A DNA stretch of 64,000 bases from Haberlea rhodopensis (lineage: Eukaryota > Streptophyta > Magnoliopsida > Lamiales > Gesneriaceae): the NCBI GenBank assembly GCA_907163345.1, contig CAJQUN010000329.1:62001-126000 (forward strand). Reading direction: 5' to 3'. Of this stretch, positions 22,632 to 33,386 are shown piece after piece; position 1 is the first letter of the stretch; every line of letters starts with the position of its first letter. Under the pieces are notes generated by a model that saw only the letters and a list, made by a program, of their open reading frames with translations, was not told where the DNA came from and made no database searches. Made by a program: the position numbers and the translations under genes.

Positions 22632-25600
22632 TCATACTGATTTGCGATCCACGTCATCCCAACACAAGGGTGACCTACAACGCCTACCATAGAGGGCCTC
22701 GAAAGGAGTCATCTGTATACTTGCCTGGTAGCTGTTGTTGTAAGAGAACTCCACCAAGGCTATCGAGTCCTGCCATGAAGTGTCGAACTCAACCACACAA
22801 GCTCTCAACATATCTTCGAGCGTCTGTATTGTACGCTCGGTCTGTCCGTCCGTCTGAGGGTGATAGGCTGTGCTCAGCCTCAACTCTGTACCTAGAGCTG
22901 TCTGCAGACCCTCCCAAAAGTGAGATGTAAACCGCGGATCTCGATCAGACACAATCGAAACAGGGATCCCATGCAGTCTCACCACATCTCTGATATATAA
23001 CTGTGCCATCCTCAAGTACGTGAAGGTCATACAGTAGGGAATGAAATGAGCACTCTTAGTCAGTCTGTCGACGACTACCCATATAGCATCGAAACCCGAA
23101 ATAGTCCTTGGTAAGTGGGTCACGAAGTCCATGGATATGTGCTCCCACTTCCACTGTGGTATATCCAAGCTCCTTAGCTCACCTCCAGGCCTCTGCCTCT
23201 CAGCCTTCACCTGTTGGCAGATCAAACATCTCTTGACGAATGAGGTGACATCTTGTTTCATACGCCTCCACCAGAACTGGTTGCGTAGATCCTTATACAT
23301 CTTCTTCCCGCCCTGGTGGACACTCATCCTGCTGCAATGAGCTCGCTGTAATATACCCTGACGCAACTCGGGTGTATCTGGAACCACCCATCTGTCCCCA
23401 AGTCTCAGAGAACCGTCCTCAGCCACTTTGAATCTCGATGGCTGACCTGAATGAACCACTGACATCCATCTCTGAACCTCTGTATCGGTCCCCCGAGCCT
23501 TCCTGATGTGATCATAAATAACAGGCTCAGCTAACAAGGTCAAAACCTGTACTGGTGAAGTAGACACATCATAATCAAATCCCAAATGGCAGTAGGAGCC
23601 TAACATAGCTGATAGACACATGGCATCCTCTGTTGTGCTCCTCACCTCCCGACTCAAAGCGTCGGCTGTCAAGTTTGCTTTCCCGGGATGGTATAGGATT
23701 TCACAATCATAATCCTTCAGCAGATCCATCCATATCCTCTGCCTCATGTTCTGCTCAGCCTGTGTAAACAAGAATTTCAGGCTTTTGTGATCAGTGAAGA
23801 TGGTGAATGAGGTACCGTATAAGTAGTGTCGCCATATCTTCAAGGCAAACACTATTGCTGCTAACTCCAAATCATGGATTGGATACCTCGTCTCATGTGG
23901 CTTCAATTGTCTCGAAGCGTAAGCCATAACGTGCTTATCCTGCATCAGCACGCATCCTAAACCCTGAAGCGGTGCGTCGGTATAAAGAACGAACCCTTTG
24001 TTCTCCCTGGGAATCACCAAAACTGGCGCTGAAGTCAATCTGTGCTTCAATTCCTGGAAGCTCTGCTCACAGGTTTCTGACCAAAGGAATGGAACTCCCT
24101 TCTGAGTCAGCTGTGTAAGTGGCATGGCGATCTTTGAGAAACCCTCGACGAAACGTCGGTAATAGCCAGCCAGACCAAGAAAACTTCGAATTTCACTGAC
24201 TGAAGTAGGGGCAGACCAATCCATAACTGCCTCTATCTTCCTCGGGTCTACTGATATCCCCTCTCGTGATATGATATGGCCCAAAAATGATACACTGCTC
24301 AGCCAAAACTCACACTTGCTGAGTTTGGCGTACAACTGATGATCTCTGAGAATCTGAAGTACAGTCCTCAAATGATCGGCATGTTCCTCCTCACTCCTTG
24401 AGTAGACGAGGATGTCATCAATGAATACGATCACAAACTGATCGAGGTACTCCTGAAATACTCTGTTCATCAGGCTCATAAAAACTGCAGGTGCATTTGT
24501 CACTCCGAATTGCATCACTAAGAACTCGTAGTGCCCATACCGAGTTCTAAAAGCCGTCTTTTGGACATCGCCAGCTCTAACCCGCACCTGATGATAGCCT
24601 GACCTCAAGTCTATCTTTGAGTACACCTCTGTACCCTGAAGCTGATCGAACAGGTCATCAATCATCGGGAGTGGATACCTGTTCTTCACTGTGGCCTTGT
24701 TCAGTTGCCTGTAGTCAATGCACAGACGCATTGAACCATCCTTCTTTTTCACGAACAAGACTGGTGCACCCCAAGGCGATACACTAGGACGAATGTATCC
24801 CTTGTCAAGGAGTTCCTGTAACTGCACTTTCAGCTCCCTCAGCTCTGCCGGTGCCATCTTGTATGGGGCACGAGAAATAGCAGAAGTCCCCGGCAGCAGC
24901 TCAATTGCGAACTCAACATCCCTGACAGGCGGAAATCCCGGAATCTCATCTGGGAACACATCAATGAACTCCGCCACAACTGAAATGTCCTCGGCTCTCA
25001 CTTCCTTTTCGTCCGATGCATCCATGGCATAAATAAGGTACCCAGTGTGGCCACGTTCCAATAACCGTGACATCTTAACCGCTGAGATCACTGGAATCCT
25101 TGGACAAGAGCCGTCCCCATAAAAAGTCCACTGGAACCCCTGATCAGATAGAAAACGTACCATCCTCTGTCGGCAATCTACCACAGCTCGGTATCTGCTC
25201 AACACATCAATGCCGATAATACAGTCAATGTCTGCCATCTCTAACTGAATCAGATCGGCCCTCAGATCATTGCCCTCAAAATAAATGAGGCAATCAGATA
25301 ACAGTCGATCCGCAATCACATGCTTTCCCGTGGGTGTCGAGACCATGAGAGGCGTGGGTAACAGAGACGAGCACAAGTGGTATCTCTCCACAAAAGCAAC
25401 AGATACAAAAGAATGAGAAGCACCTGTATCTACCAAAATAAATGCAGGGTACGTAAATAAATGACACGTACCAGCAATGACCTCATCCGGGGCTGCCTCA
25501 GCCTGCTCCCTAGTCAGTGCATACACTTGTCCCTGCGGTGGTCCTGTCGCCTGACCTCCCTGTGGTCGAGGCACAAACTGTTGCCTCGGTGGTGCCGTCC

Positions 25601-25937
25601 TAGCATCAAATCTTGGCCTATTCGGCCCTGAGTCTGCGTGACTTGCCCGATTGGGGCAATTCCGTGCTAAGTGGCCCATCTTGCCACAAACATAACAGCC
25701 TTGGCAGTCACGCGACAAGTGAAATCCTCCACAGCGGTCACACCTATCCCCTCCTGCCTTACTCCCCTGTGTAGGTCCTCGATTGCTCTGTTTCTGACCC
25801 TGAGATTTCTTTCCGCTAAATCTGGAAGATGATGAGGCTCCACGAGCCTTGAACTGATCCCCTCGTGGTTTCAAACCATCAGTAACAGGCCTCTGTGGTG
25901 GTACGAAAGGGGGTACAGCGTCCTTATATGCTCCCAC
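22632..25937 (-). CDS. pol: Element C Gag end, protease, reverse transcriptase, RNase H, integrase core
   Basis: 1101 codons open without a stop; the first codon is GTG, so this is the continuation of gag rather than a true start. Two zinc knuckles lie at residues 66-78 and 81-94, and a protease with DTGAS at 170-174. The reverse transcriptase spans about 340-560 with FIDD at 505-508. RNase H runs about 645-760 (Asp654 and a later TDHKS). The integrase has zinc ligands His867, His874, Cys904 and Cys907 and a DD35E triad Asp937, Asp998, Glu1034. All catalytic residues I looked for are present. Gene order and chromodomain place it with plant chromoviruses. Gag is shifted out of frame just upstream. 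Confidence 0.95.
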   Translation of the reverse strand: MGAYKDAVPPFVPPQRPVTDGLKPRGDQFKARGASSSSRFSGKKSQGQKQSNRGPTQGSKAGGDRCDRCGGFHLSRDCQGCYVCGKMGHLARNCPNRASHADSGPNRPRFDARTAPPRQQFVPRPQGGQATGPPQGQVYALTREQAEAAPDEVIAGTCHLFTYPAFILVDTGASHSFVSVAFVERYHLCSSLLPTPLMVSTPTGKHVIADRLLSDCLIYFEGNDLRADLIQLEMADIDCIIGIDVLSRYRAVVDCRQRMVRFLSDQGFQWTFYGDGSCPRIPVISAVKMSRLLERGHTGYLIYAMDASDEKEVRAEDISVVAEFIDVFPDEIPGFPPVRDVEFAIELLPGTSAISRAPYKMAPAELRELKVQLQELLDKGYIRPSVSPWGAPVLFVKKKDGSMRLCIDYRQLNKATVKNRYPLPMIDDLFDQLQGTEVYSKIDLRSGYHQVRVRAGDVQKTAFRTRYGHYEFLVMQFGVTNAPAVFMSLMNRVFQEYLDQFVIVFIDDILVYSRSEEEHADHLRTVLQILRDHQLYAKLSKCEFWLSSVSFLGHIISREGISVDPRKIEAVMDWSAPTSVSEIRSFLGLAGYYRRFVEGFSKIAMPLTQLTQKGVPFLWSETCEQSFQELKHRLTSAPVLVIPRENKGFVLYTDAPLQGLGCVLMQDKHVMAYASRQLKPHETRYPIHDLELAAIVFALKIWRHYLYGTSFTIFTDHKSLKFLFTQAEQNMRQRIWMDLLKDYDCEILYHPGKANLTADALSREVRSTTEDAMCLSAMLGSYCHLGFDYDVSTSPVQVLTLLAEPVIYDHIRKARGTDTEVQRWMSVVHSGQPSRFKVAEDGSLRLGDRWVVPDTPELRQGILQRAHCSRMSVHQGGKKMYKDLRNQFWWRRMKQDVTSFVKRCLICQQVKAERQRPGGELRSLDIPQWKWEHISMDFVTHLPRTISGFDAIWVVVDRLTKSAHFIPYCMTFTYLRMAQLYIRDVVRLHGIPVSIVSDRDPRFTSHFWEGLQTALGTELRLSTAYHPQTDGQTERTIQTLEDMLRACVVEFDTSWQDSIALVEFSYNNSYQASIQMTPFEALYGRRCRSPLCWDDVDRKSV

Positions 25938-25973
25938 TGCAATCTCTGCCAGCTCTGCCCTCTCAGGGCGTCA

Positions 25974-26588
25974 TCAAAAGAGCTGGGGTTGTTGGAAACA
26001 ACGATCAAACAATTCTGGCCTCAGTCCCTTCAGGAAATGCCTCATCTTCGCATGGCTGCTCACAGCGATATGGGGGACATACCTCAATAGTGAGGAATAC
26101 TGCAAAGCAAAGTCTGAAACTGACATGTTGCCCTGCTTCAAATTAGTGAACTCATCCTCCTTTACTTGTCTGGCAGCTGCAGAAAAATACCGGTTAAGAA
26201 ACCGGGTCCTGAATACAGTCCAGTCTACTACCATACCCTGAGCCCTTAGCTCCATCACAGTGGTCTTCCACCACATAGAAGGCTTCTTCGCCATCTGAAA
26301 CTCGGCTAACCTCAGCCATGCGGTACGTGCACAGGGCGCAGTCACAAGTATCTGCTCTATCCGTTCTAGCCACTCTTCGGCCCCTTCTCCAGACTCGGTC
26401 CCCTCAAACATGGGTGGACGGAAGTTCAGAAACTGTGTCAAACTGAGATCCCCTGGTAATAACATCTGTGCACTGGGCTCCACTCCTACAGCAGGTGGCG
26501 GTAAAGGATTCATATGAGCAACACTAGCATTCATACTGCCCATATCCCCTACCTCTTCATTGAGGTTCTCCGGGTTAATAGCCGCCAT
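25974..26588 (-). pseudogene. gag: gag of element C, N-terminal part
   Basis: The ATG at 26588 follows the leader and matches the start context of A, F and E (GCAGCATGGC). The frame has LPPPAV, FEGTESGE, EEWLER, an MWW segment and RFLNRYFSAAARQ, typical of the plant retrotransposon Gag core. It ends after ELFDR because of a frame change near 25995; a second one near 25945 returns to the frame of the 1101-codon segment. Between them the sequence still aligns with F and A. With two small indels this copy is close to, but not, functional. Confidence 0.9.
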
Positions 26589-26789
26589 GCTGCAACACAA
26601 GAGTTAACAACAATACCAAAAGCAGTTCATAATATAAGCCGTTAGATAACAAGAGTATTATATTCAAAGCATGTTAGTATAACACTTATACAAAAATATG
26701 CATCACATGCATAACATGCCCAACAATGAATACCTAACTAACTTGTCTCTAAAGGCTACCCTTCACTCTTCCCTGGTTATCTAACCACT

Positions 26790-26801
26790 GCTCTGATACC
26801 A
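26790..26801 (-). other. Primer binding site of element C
   Basis: TGGTATCAGAGC on the minus strand, 5 nt inside the 5' LTR. Confidence 0.93.
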
Positions 26802-26806
26802 CTAAA

Positions 26807-29169
26807 TGTGAGACCCCGTTATCTCAGACATACTAATAGGTGCGATTAAGAGAACTAAGCATTTCAATATCAGAGTATTTAATCGTGTTGACATTTTGAG
26901 CTTACAGTTCAAATGTACCCATAAAATTTTCAACAATTTAAAGTTACATTTCTCAAAACAATAGGAGTGACACTATAGTTCTACTCTACTACTTGTAGAG
27001 ACTACGCAAAAGAACTCTGCCTGCTATTGTGATAGCACTCCTTACAGCTCAAAGTATCAGCCCCGACCCTAGTTCTCCTTAGCAAAAGCACCTACAAAGA
27101 CAACCCCCAACACATGAGCACATAGCTATTCATATACAACACAATATGAATACGTAAGGCGTAAATGCATAATCATAAATACAAAACACTTCCTGTATTT
27201 TCATCGCATTTACAATGCCTATTGGTTGTCCCTGTATCATGTACCATAATTCATAAATAACTCACTATATGAACATATGGTTTCATAAATAAATGTCATG
27301 ACATATCATCTCTTTTTCTAGAGTCAGTCATCATCAGTTATTTTAATGATTCTTCGCTTTACAATCTCAAAACAAGCGGTATCTCATCCTCGCTTCTTCA
27401 TACCAGCGGTATCTCATCCTCGCTTAGTATGGTATATCCCGCCTCCATGTGCAAGCGAGCCTCCCCCCTCCCGCTCCACATTTTTAGCGGTAAAACGTAA
27501 GCATTTAAAACCTTAACTGTGATCGCCCTGACTCGTGGAATACACCTCTTAATTCCACATCACAATATGCAACACAATGCATAATATGCAACAACAATGC
27601 ATAATAACATGTATCATAACCGTAATGCATCACATCGCATTCATCATGTGTCAAAGACAAACATAAAGTACATGTTACCATTGGGATGCCCGTACGTCGC
27701 TTACGTACCTTTCCAAAATGTAGTGTGTGGTGGGACTCTATCCCCTGCGTTGTGTAGCCGTCTGTGAAGGCTCTACACCAGTGTACAACACAATATTAGA
27801 TGCCAATTTATAATCCAAAATCAAAAATCCAACAAAAATCAATTTTTTTCATAACTCTTCCTCTGGCGATCGATCGCTACCTCTTGGCGATCGATCGCCA
27901 GACTCTACTGTCCCATGGCGATCGATCGCGCCATTAGTGGCGATCGATCGCGTGCCTTTGATTTTGGCTACTGGACGTCGGCGATCGATCGCCCCATTTG
28001 TGGCGATCGATCGCCACATGGTCTGTGCGCGACATTTTCCAGAATGCTCTAACACTGATTTTCATACCTTTCGTTCTAACATGTAAGACACACAAAATGC
28101 CCAAACAAACATGCTAGTAGCTACAATACACTACCCTGAGTGTAATCATACAAGATATGTACCCCAACCACAAACCCACATGCATTAAAAGCACCCTATA
28201 ACATCAGTACTCAACCAACTTTTCCGAAAAACAGGGCATTGTCTTCCTGCCCAGATTTTTGAGTACCCACTTTCAAGCAATGAAATCTACCACATAAGTC
28301 ATGAATGTTGCTCGAATAAAAATGCCAAAGGCTTCACAAAACTACCATGCATATTTACACATCAAAGGTTTACCCTAAAACCCATCTAACATGCATAATA
28401 TCACCTCCTCAAAATCACTCCCAGTCCACATTTTCCAGAAAAACAGGGCATACCCCTACCCAGATTTCCGAACACCATATTTTACATGCTTAATTCCTCT
28501 ACATAAAACATGTAATATACATAAGGAAAAATACTGAGAGCTTCATAACAATACCATGTAAGCATTTAAATCGAAGGTTTTAAGAAACCTAAGCTAACAT
28601 GCCATTTTTGACACCAATAAAAGTATGAACTCAACAACTAAATTTCAAACCCAGAAATGGTTTCTCACCCCTTTTTGCTCCGATTTTTGGAAGCTTTCCA
28701 AGCACTAAAAATGGTGGATCTCCTCCTTTTCTTCCTTAGATGTTGGACGAAAAATGGGAGAGGAATGGAGGAGTTCCAACTATGGCAAGGTGGAGTGGGA
28801 GATGGGACAAGAGGCATGGGCAAGCAGCTGGCAGCAGGGTATGGGTCAAGGGGGGGTGGTTGAGTGGTGGGTTAAGTGATGTGTTATGTTTTGGTCCCGG
28901 TATTTAGCACGATGTATTAAAATATCCTCACATGATATTTTATAGTATTTTCTCAATAAAATACTTCAACTCCCATTTAATTATGCTTTACCAAAACAAA
29001 CCACACACACCCCAAATAATCATGCCACAACCCCAAAATCCCAATATATAACACATGCACCCTCACATGCATTTCCCAAATATTATTAATTCAACACAAG
29101 AATTAATACCATAATTTTCACAACAATGATTAATGTTTAAACAACACCTAATCATTTGGGGATATCACA
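26807..29169 (-). mobile_element. 5' LTR of element C
   Basis: Mirror of 19650-22013, with hairpin 27692-27697/27703-27708. Visible differences from the partner include a short TTATCAG/TTAG indel near 28737 and an AGATTTC stretch near 28463 that the 3' LTR lacks. Confidence 0.95.
27865..28017. repeat. CGATCGATCG cluster in C's 5' LTR
   Basis: Six copies in the same order and spacing as in the partner LTR. Confidence 0.92.
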
Positions 29170-29847
29170 CCTTTTGAAGCTCTTTACGGACGACGATGTA
29201 GGTCACCGCTGTATTGGGAGGACTTGACTAGTAAAGCGGTCGGAGGACCGGATATGATCAGGGATATGGAAGACAAGATTAAGTTGATACGCCAAAAGAT
29301 GAAAGCTACCCAGGATAGGCAAGCAACATATGCCAATAAGCGGCGACGACCGCTAGAATTTCAGTTAGGAGACAAGGTCTTCTTAAAGATCTCGCCCTTC
29401 AGGGGTGTGGTTCGTTTTGATATGCGGGGGATGTTATCCCCGAGGTATGTTGGGCCATATGAAGTATTGCAGCGTATCGGTACTTTGGCCTACCGTTTGG
29501 CTTTACCGCCATCCTTATCTGGCATACACGATGTTTTTCACGTTTCTATGTTACGAAAGTATGAGCCAGACCCGTCTCATGTCTTACAGCCTACTGAAGT
29601 GCAGTTGGATTCAGATGTGTCTTACGTAGAAGGACCAATCAGAATTCTGGATCGAGAGGATCGCAGATTACGAAGTAAGATTATACCGATGGTCAAAGTT
29701 CAGTGGGATCGAAGGGGTGTCGAGGAGGCTACGTGGGAGACGGAACGGAATATGGTTCAGCACTATCAGGAACTATTCTCTGGTATGTTTTTATGTTTAA
29801 GTTTCGATATAGTGATGCATGTTGATTTCGAGGACGAAATCTTATAA
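29170..29847 (+). pseudogene. Integrase C-terminus and chromodomain of element A
   Basis: Picks up A's pol after the C insertion with FEALYGRRCRSP and runs open to the TAA at 29845-29847. Contains LEFQLGDKVFLKISPF, LSPRYVGPYEVL, HVSMLRKYEPDPSHVL, and a chromodomain with VKVQWDRRGVEEATWE. This stretch has no internal stop, unlike the rest of A's pol. Confidence 0.93.
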
Positions 29848-29859
29848 GTAGGGGAGTAA
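29848..29859 (+). other. Polypurine tract of element A
   Basis: GTAGGGGAGTAA directly before the 3' LTR; primes plus-strand synthesis. Confidence 0.85.
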
Positions 29860-30751
29860 TGTAATACCCCCGAAATGTCTATATGCTTATGTGTTATCAT
29901 GACGATTTATGATGTGTTTTAAGGGGATGTAGTGCATTTAATGTGGGGGTTATGTTTATGTTATGATGATATGATTTAGGGGGCATTTTTTAAGGGATGA
30001 GTAAAGTTATAAAATATCGAGTGAGGATATTTTAATACATCGTGCTAAATACCGGGGCACAATTAAACACCACATGGCACCCCCAACCACACCACCCCAC
30101 CCCCAATCACTCGGCCACCCACTCCCCCCACTTGGCAACCCATCCCCTCTCAACCCATGCTTCCACTCATTGCCTTGCAATCAACTCTCCTCCATCTCCT
30201 TCCCTCTCTCTTTCTCTCCCAAAAAAAATGGAGTGAGCTGCAGATAGGAGAAGGAAAGGATTGTAATTTTGTGTGCAAAACCTTGCAAAAAGAGGAGCAA
30301 AAAGAGAGGGGTAAGTGGGTACTCTGTTTTTCTGGGTTTTGTTCGAGTTTGGGCTTTGTGGTGATGTTTTCATGCATGCTAAGTTTAGGTTTGGTCGAAA
30401 CCTTGGTGTGAGTACTTGCATGGAAGTATTTTGTAGCCCATAGCATGTTTGTTCGAGCATGTTACATGTTTTATGTATTAGATTTCTTGTTAGGAAAAGA
30501 TGTGCCCAAAAATCTGGGCAAGATTATAAATGCCCTGTTTTTCTGTAAATTAGGATGAGGTTGAAGTTTAAGAGGATACTATGATGCATGCTAGCTTAGT
30601 TTTTGTTAAACCTTTGATATGCGTGCTTACATGAAAGTTTTATGGAGTTCCTAGCAAGTTTGTTAGGGCAAGTTTTACGTTTTATGAAGTAGATGTGATG
30701 CTATGAAATGAGGTGCTCGAAAATCTGGGGAAGACCCAATTTTTCAGAGTG

Positions 30752-30970
30752 CTCGATCGATCGAGATTTTGGTCCCGATCGATCAAGCGAGGCAGAAGAT
30801 TTAAACCATGGTTTGTAATTCAGGGGCCGGTCGGTCGAAGGAATTTTCGATCGATCGGTGAAGCTCCTCGATCGATCGGTAAAACATTTCGATCGATCGA
30901 TCGGGGCAGAAAGTTGGGCACTGTTTATAAGGCTTTCTCGATCGATCGAGACTTGGGTGCCGATCGATCG
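30752..30970. repeat. CGATCGATCG cluster in A's 3' LTR
   Basis: Six intact copies; one copy intact in the 5' LTR reads CCGGTCGGTCG here (near 30828). Confidence 0.9.
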
Positions 30971-31263
30971 AGAGAGGCAGAATCTTGGCAAATAATTTTT
31001 AATTGATTATTTTGAAGAATTTTGTCAATGATTCATGATATGGTATCTAATATGGTATATTGTGGTTATGTAGAACCATCTCAGGTACCAGCACAATCAA
31101 GGAGATAAAGTCTGTTGACTCCTCCTTTTGAAAAGGTACGTAAGAGACGTACGGGCATCGGACGGTAAAACACACCTCTATACTATGACTATGCATTTAT
31201 ATATGAGTATTTACGTTGAAATGATGATGTTTATATGATATTTGTATAATGATACGATGTTAT

Positions 31264-31546
31264 GATATGGTAAGATGCCATACGATGTTTATGATTGGGT
31301 AAGATGCCCATATGGTAAGATGCCATACGATGTTTATGATATGGTAAGATGCCATACGATGTTTATGATTGGGTAAGATGCCCATATGGTAAGATGCCAT
31401 ACGATGTTTATGATTGGGTAAGATGCCCATATGGTAAGATGCCACACGATGTTTATGATATGGTAAGATGCCATACGATGTTTATGATTGGGTAAGATGC
31501 CCATATGGTAAGATGCCTTACGATAGGGTAAGATGCCCATATGCAT
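31264..31546. repeat. Minisatellite of about 45 bp in A's 3' LTR
   Basis: Same unit types as at 5466-5757, with one unit changed. Confidence 0.9.
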
Positions 31547-31972
31547 GAATGTGAATCAGGGACAACAAAAAGAAGTTAACGAATAACCAACAAGTTTACT
31601 TAACTAAGATTTCATGCATTTACTGTTAAGTTTTTTTTGTATGATGTTAAGTAAGGATGTTTATGCTCATGATGTGTTGTCCCTGTAGGTACGCTTTTGG
31701 ACTGAAGGGCTAAGGTCGGGTTGAGACAGTGAGCTAAAGGAGCACAAGGATGGATAGGAAGGATGTTATGATTAGTATCTACTCTAGGAGTAGTATAAAT
31801 CTAAATATTAGCATTCAGTTAAGGGAATGTAGCTGATAAGTTTTTAAAGATTTTATTTTTTTGCCTTTAATCCTAACAGCTCACTTAACAACCAGAACCC
31901 TAAGATGTTGTCAAATGCATGTTTAGTCCTTAATACGTTATCCTAACACTGTTAAGGTGGGAAGACCCCACA

Positions 31973-33132
31973 GCTCGGGCAGTGTGATCTCGCGATCGAT
32001 CGGGGCCTTGTGGCGATCGATCGCGAGTCACCAAAAAGTGATGTTTTGATTATTTTTGTGGGATTATTGGTATTGGACTATTATTGGCTCCTAATATTGG
32101 TTTGTGTGAATGTGTAGAACCATCCCAGATAGCAACACAGCCAAGGAGATAAAGTCCTTCGACATCTCCATTTTGGAACTAAGGTACGTAGTGAGACGTA
32201 CCGGCATCGGATGGTATAATTTACGCATTGAATTGGTTATGCATTATGGTTGCACACATGGATTTAATTATGCATTATGGTTGCATACATGGTCTTGGTT
32301 ATGCATCATGGTTGCATACATGGGTTGGATATGCATTATGGTTGCATGTGTATATTGGATGCATTGGTGCATGTGATTGTGAGTCGAGGTTATATTCCAG
32401 TGATGAAGAATTTGCCGCCTTCATGTCGAAATGATGATAAAATACTTGCCGCTGCCATATTATAGCGATGAGGAATATTTACCGCAAATATGTCGAAGCG
32501 AAGGATAATTCCACGGTCATATTACTATTGCGAGGGATATTATGCCGCTAATATGTCGAAGCGAGGGGTATTAATGCCGCTGTCATGTAAACGCGAGGGG
32601 TATTATGACACTGATATACTAAGACTTGAAATGCCCATTGGTATACGTGGAATGGATGCATGTCATGACATACATTATTGGTATTATAATCCATTGATTA
32701 TGATTGTGGTTCAGGAACAACCAAAGGGAGCATTTAAATGTATTAAATACAGGAAGTGATTCGTATTTACGATTTATGCATTTCTACATTACAGTCATAT
32801 TATTGTGAATATGGTTTGTTACATTTTCATGGTTTTGGGGTTGTTCCTGTAGGTACTTTTGGGCGGAAGCCGGGTTGATGCGGTGAGCTTGTGAGGAGTG
32901 CTTTTGGTATAGCATACATAATTCTTTTGTATAGTCTCTACTCTAGGAGTAGTTTAAAACTATAGGATTAACATTCAATTGGTTGGGAATGTATCTAATC
33001 CTTTTTGCAATCTTTATTTTGGCACTGTAATCTTAACAGCTCAAGGCATCAACACGAACTTTATACTCTATTAGATGTATGTTAGCCCTATTTACGCCTT
33101 TAATCCGCACTTAAGGAACTAGGGTCCTTACA
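31973..33132 (+). mobile_element. D LTR, third segment
   Basis: Continues D after A and ends TAGGGTCCTTACA, like E's LTR end. It has the last two CGATCGATCG copies (31990-32030), the GTACGT hairpin (32184-32189/32196-32201), arms CAGGAACAACC (32712-32722) and GGTTGTTCCTG (32839-32849), and CTACTC-TAG-GAGTAG (32938-32952). No primer site follows; the next bases are H's pol, so D is a solo or truncated LTR. Confidence 0.88.
32229..32375. repeat. Tandem repeat of about 37 bp in the D LTR
   Basis: Four copies around TATGCATTATGGTTGCATACATGG. A second, looser set of GCCGCT...GCGAGG words follows at 32410-32610. Confidence 0.85.
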
Positions 33133-33386
33133 CACGTCGTCTCCTCGACACCTCGCTTATCACACTGAACCTTTACCGTATGTATCACTTTGCTTTGCAC
33201 CTGACAATCTGCTCTATCCAAGATCCTAACCAGTCATTTCACATACATCATATTAAGTCCAATGGTTATAATACATGAATATCAGTCACTGAGGGTGACA
33301 ATGCCAAACGGTATGCCATTGTACCAATACGCTGTAACATAACATACAGACCCATATATCTTGGCGATAATTATCCTCTCATGCAA
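33133..33386 (-). pseudogene. Chromodomain-side end of element H pol
   Basis: On the minus strand it reads a decayed LSPRYMGLY...LQRIGTMAYRLAL stretch and then a chromodomain remnant with several stops and frame changes. It is cut by G at 33387 and resumes at 42472. Confidence 0.75.

Larger units (their letters stand above)
19650..29169 (-). mobile_element. Element C, nearly intact chromovirus
   Basis: LTRs of 2364 and 2363 bp, a primer site, gag-pol, and a polypurine tract, all in the minus direction. The 5-bp target duplication CCTTT (19645-19649, 29170-29174) is perfect and joins A's integrase exactly. The LTRs differ by a handful of small indels and substitutions, so it is the youngest or among the youngest insertions. 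Confidence 0.97.
4041..31972 (+). mobile_element. Element A, Ty3/gypsy chromovirus split by two later insertions
   Basis: It has a 5' LTR 4041-6185, primer site, gag to 7325, pol from 16882 to 19649, the pol end at 29170-29847, a polypurine tract, and a 3' LTR 29860-31972. Element B (7326-16881) replaces the join between gag and protease, and element C (19650-29169) splits the integrase. With the insertions removed, A is the usual one-polyprotein chromovirus. It carries many inactivating changes and cannot supply its own proteins. Confidence 0.92.
29860..31972 (+). mobile_element. 3' LTR of element A
   Basis: 2113 bp, TGTAATACCCCCG...GACCCCACA, then GCTCG in the D LTR. Hairpin 31136-31141/31147-31152; stem arms CAGGGACAAC (31557-31566) and GTTGTCCCTG (31676-31685), a perfect 10-bp pair; CTACTC-TAG-GAGTAG at 31779-31793. 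Confidence 0.95.

Noticed and set aside
26600..26640. Upstream non-ATG start for gag (Cys-Cys-Ser before Met-Ala)
   Set aside because: The same upstream TTG context is in A and E, but the ATG with GCAGCATGGC is shared and is the ordinary start.
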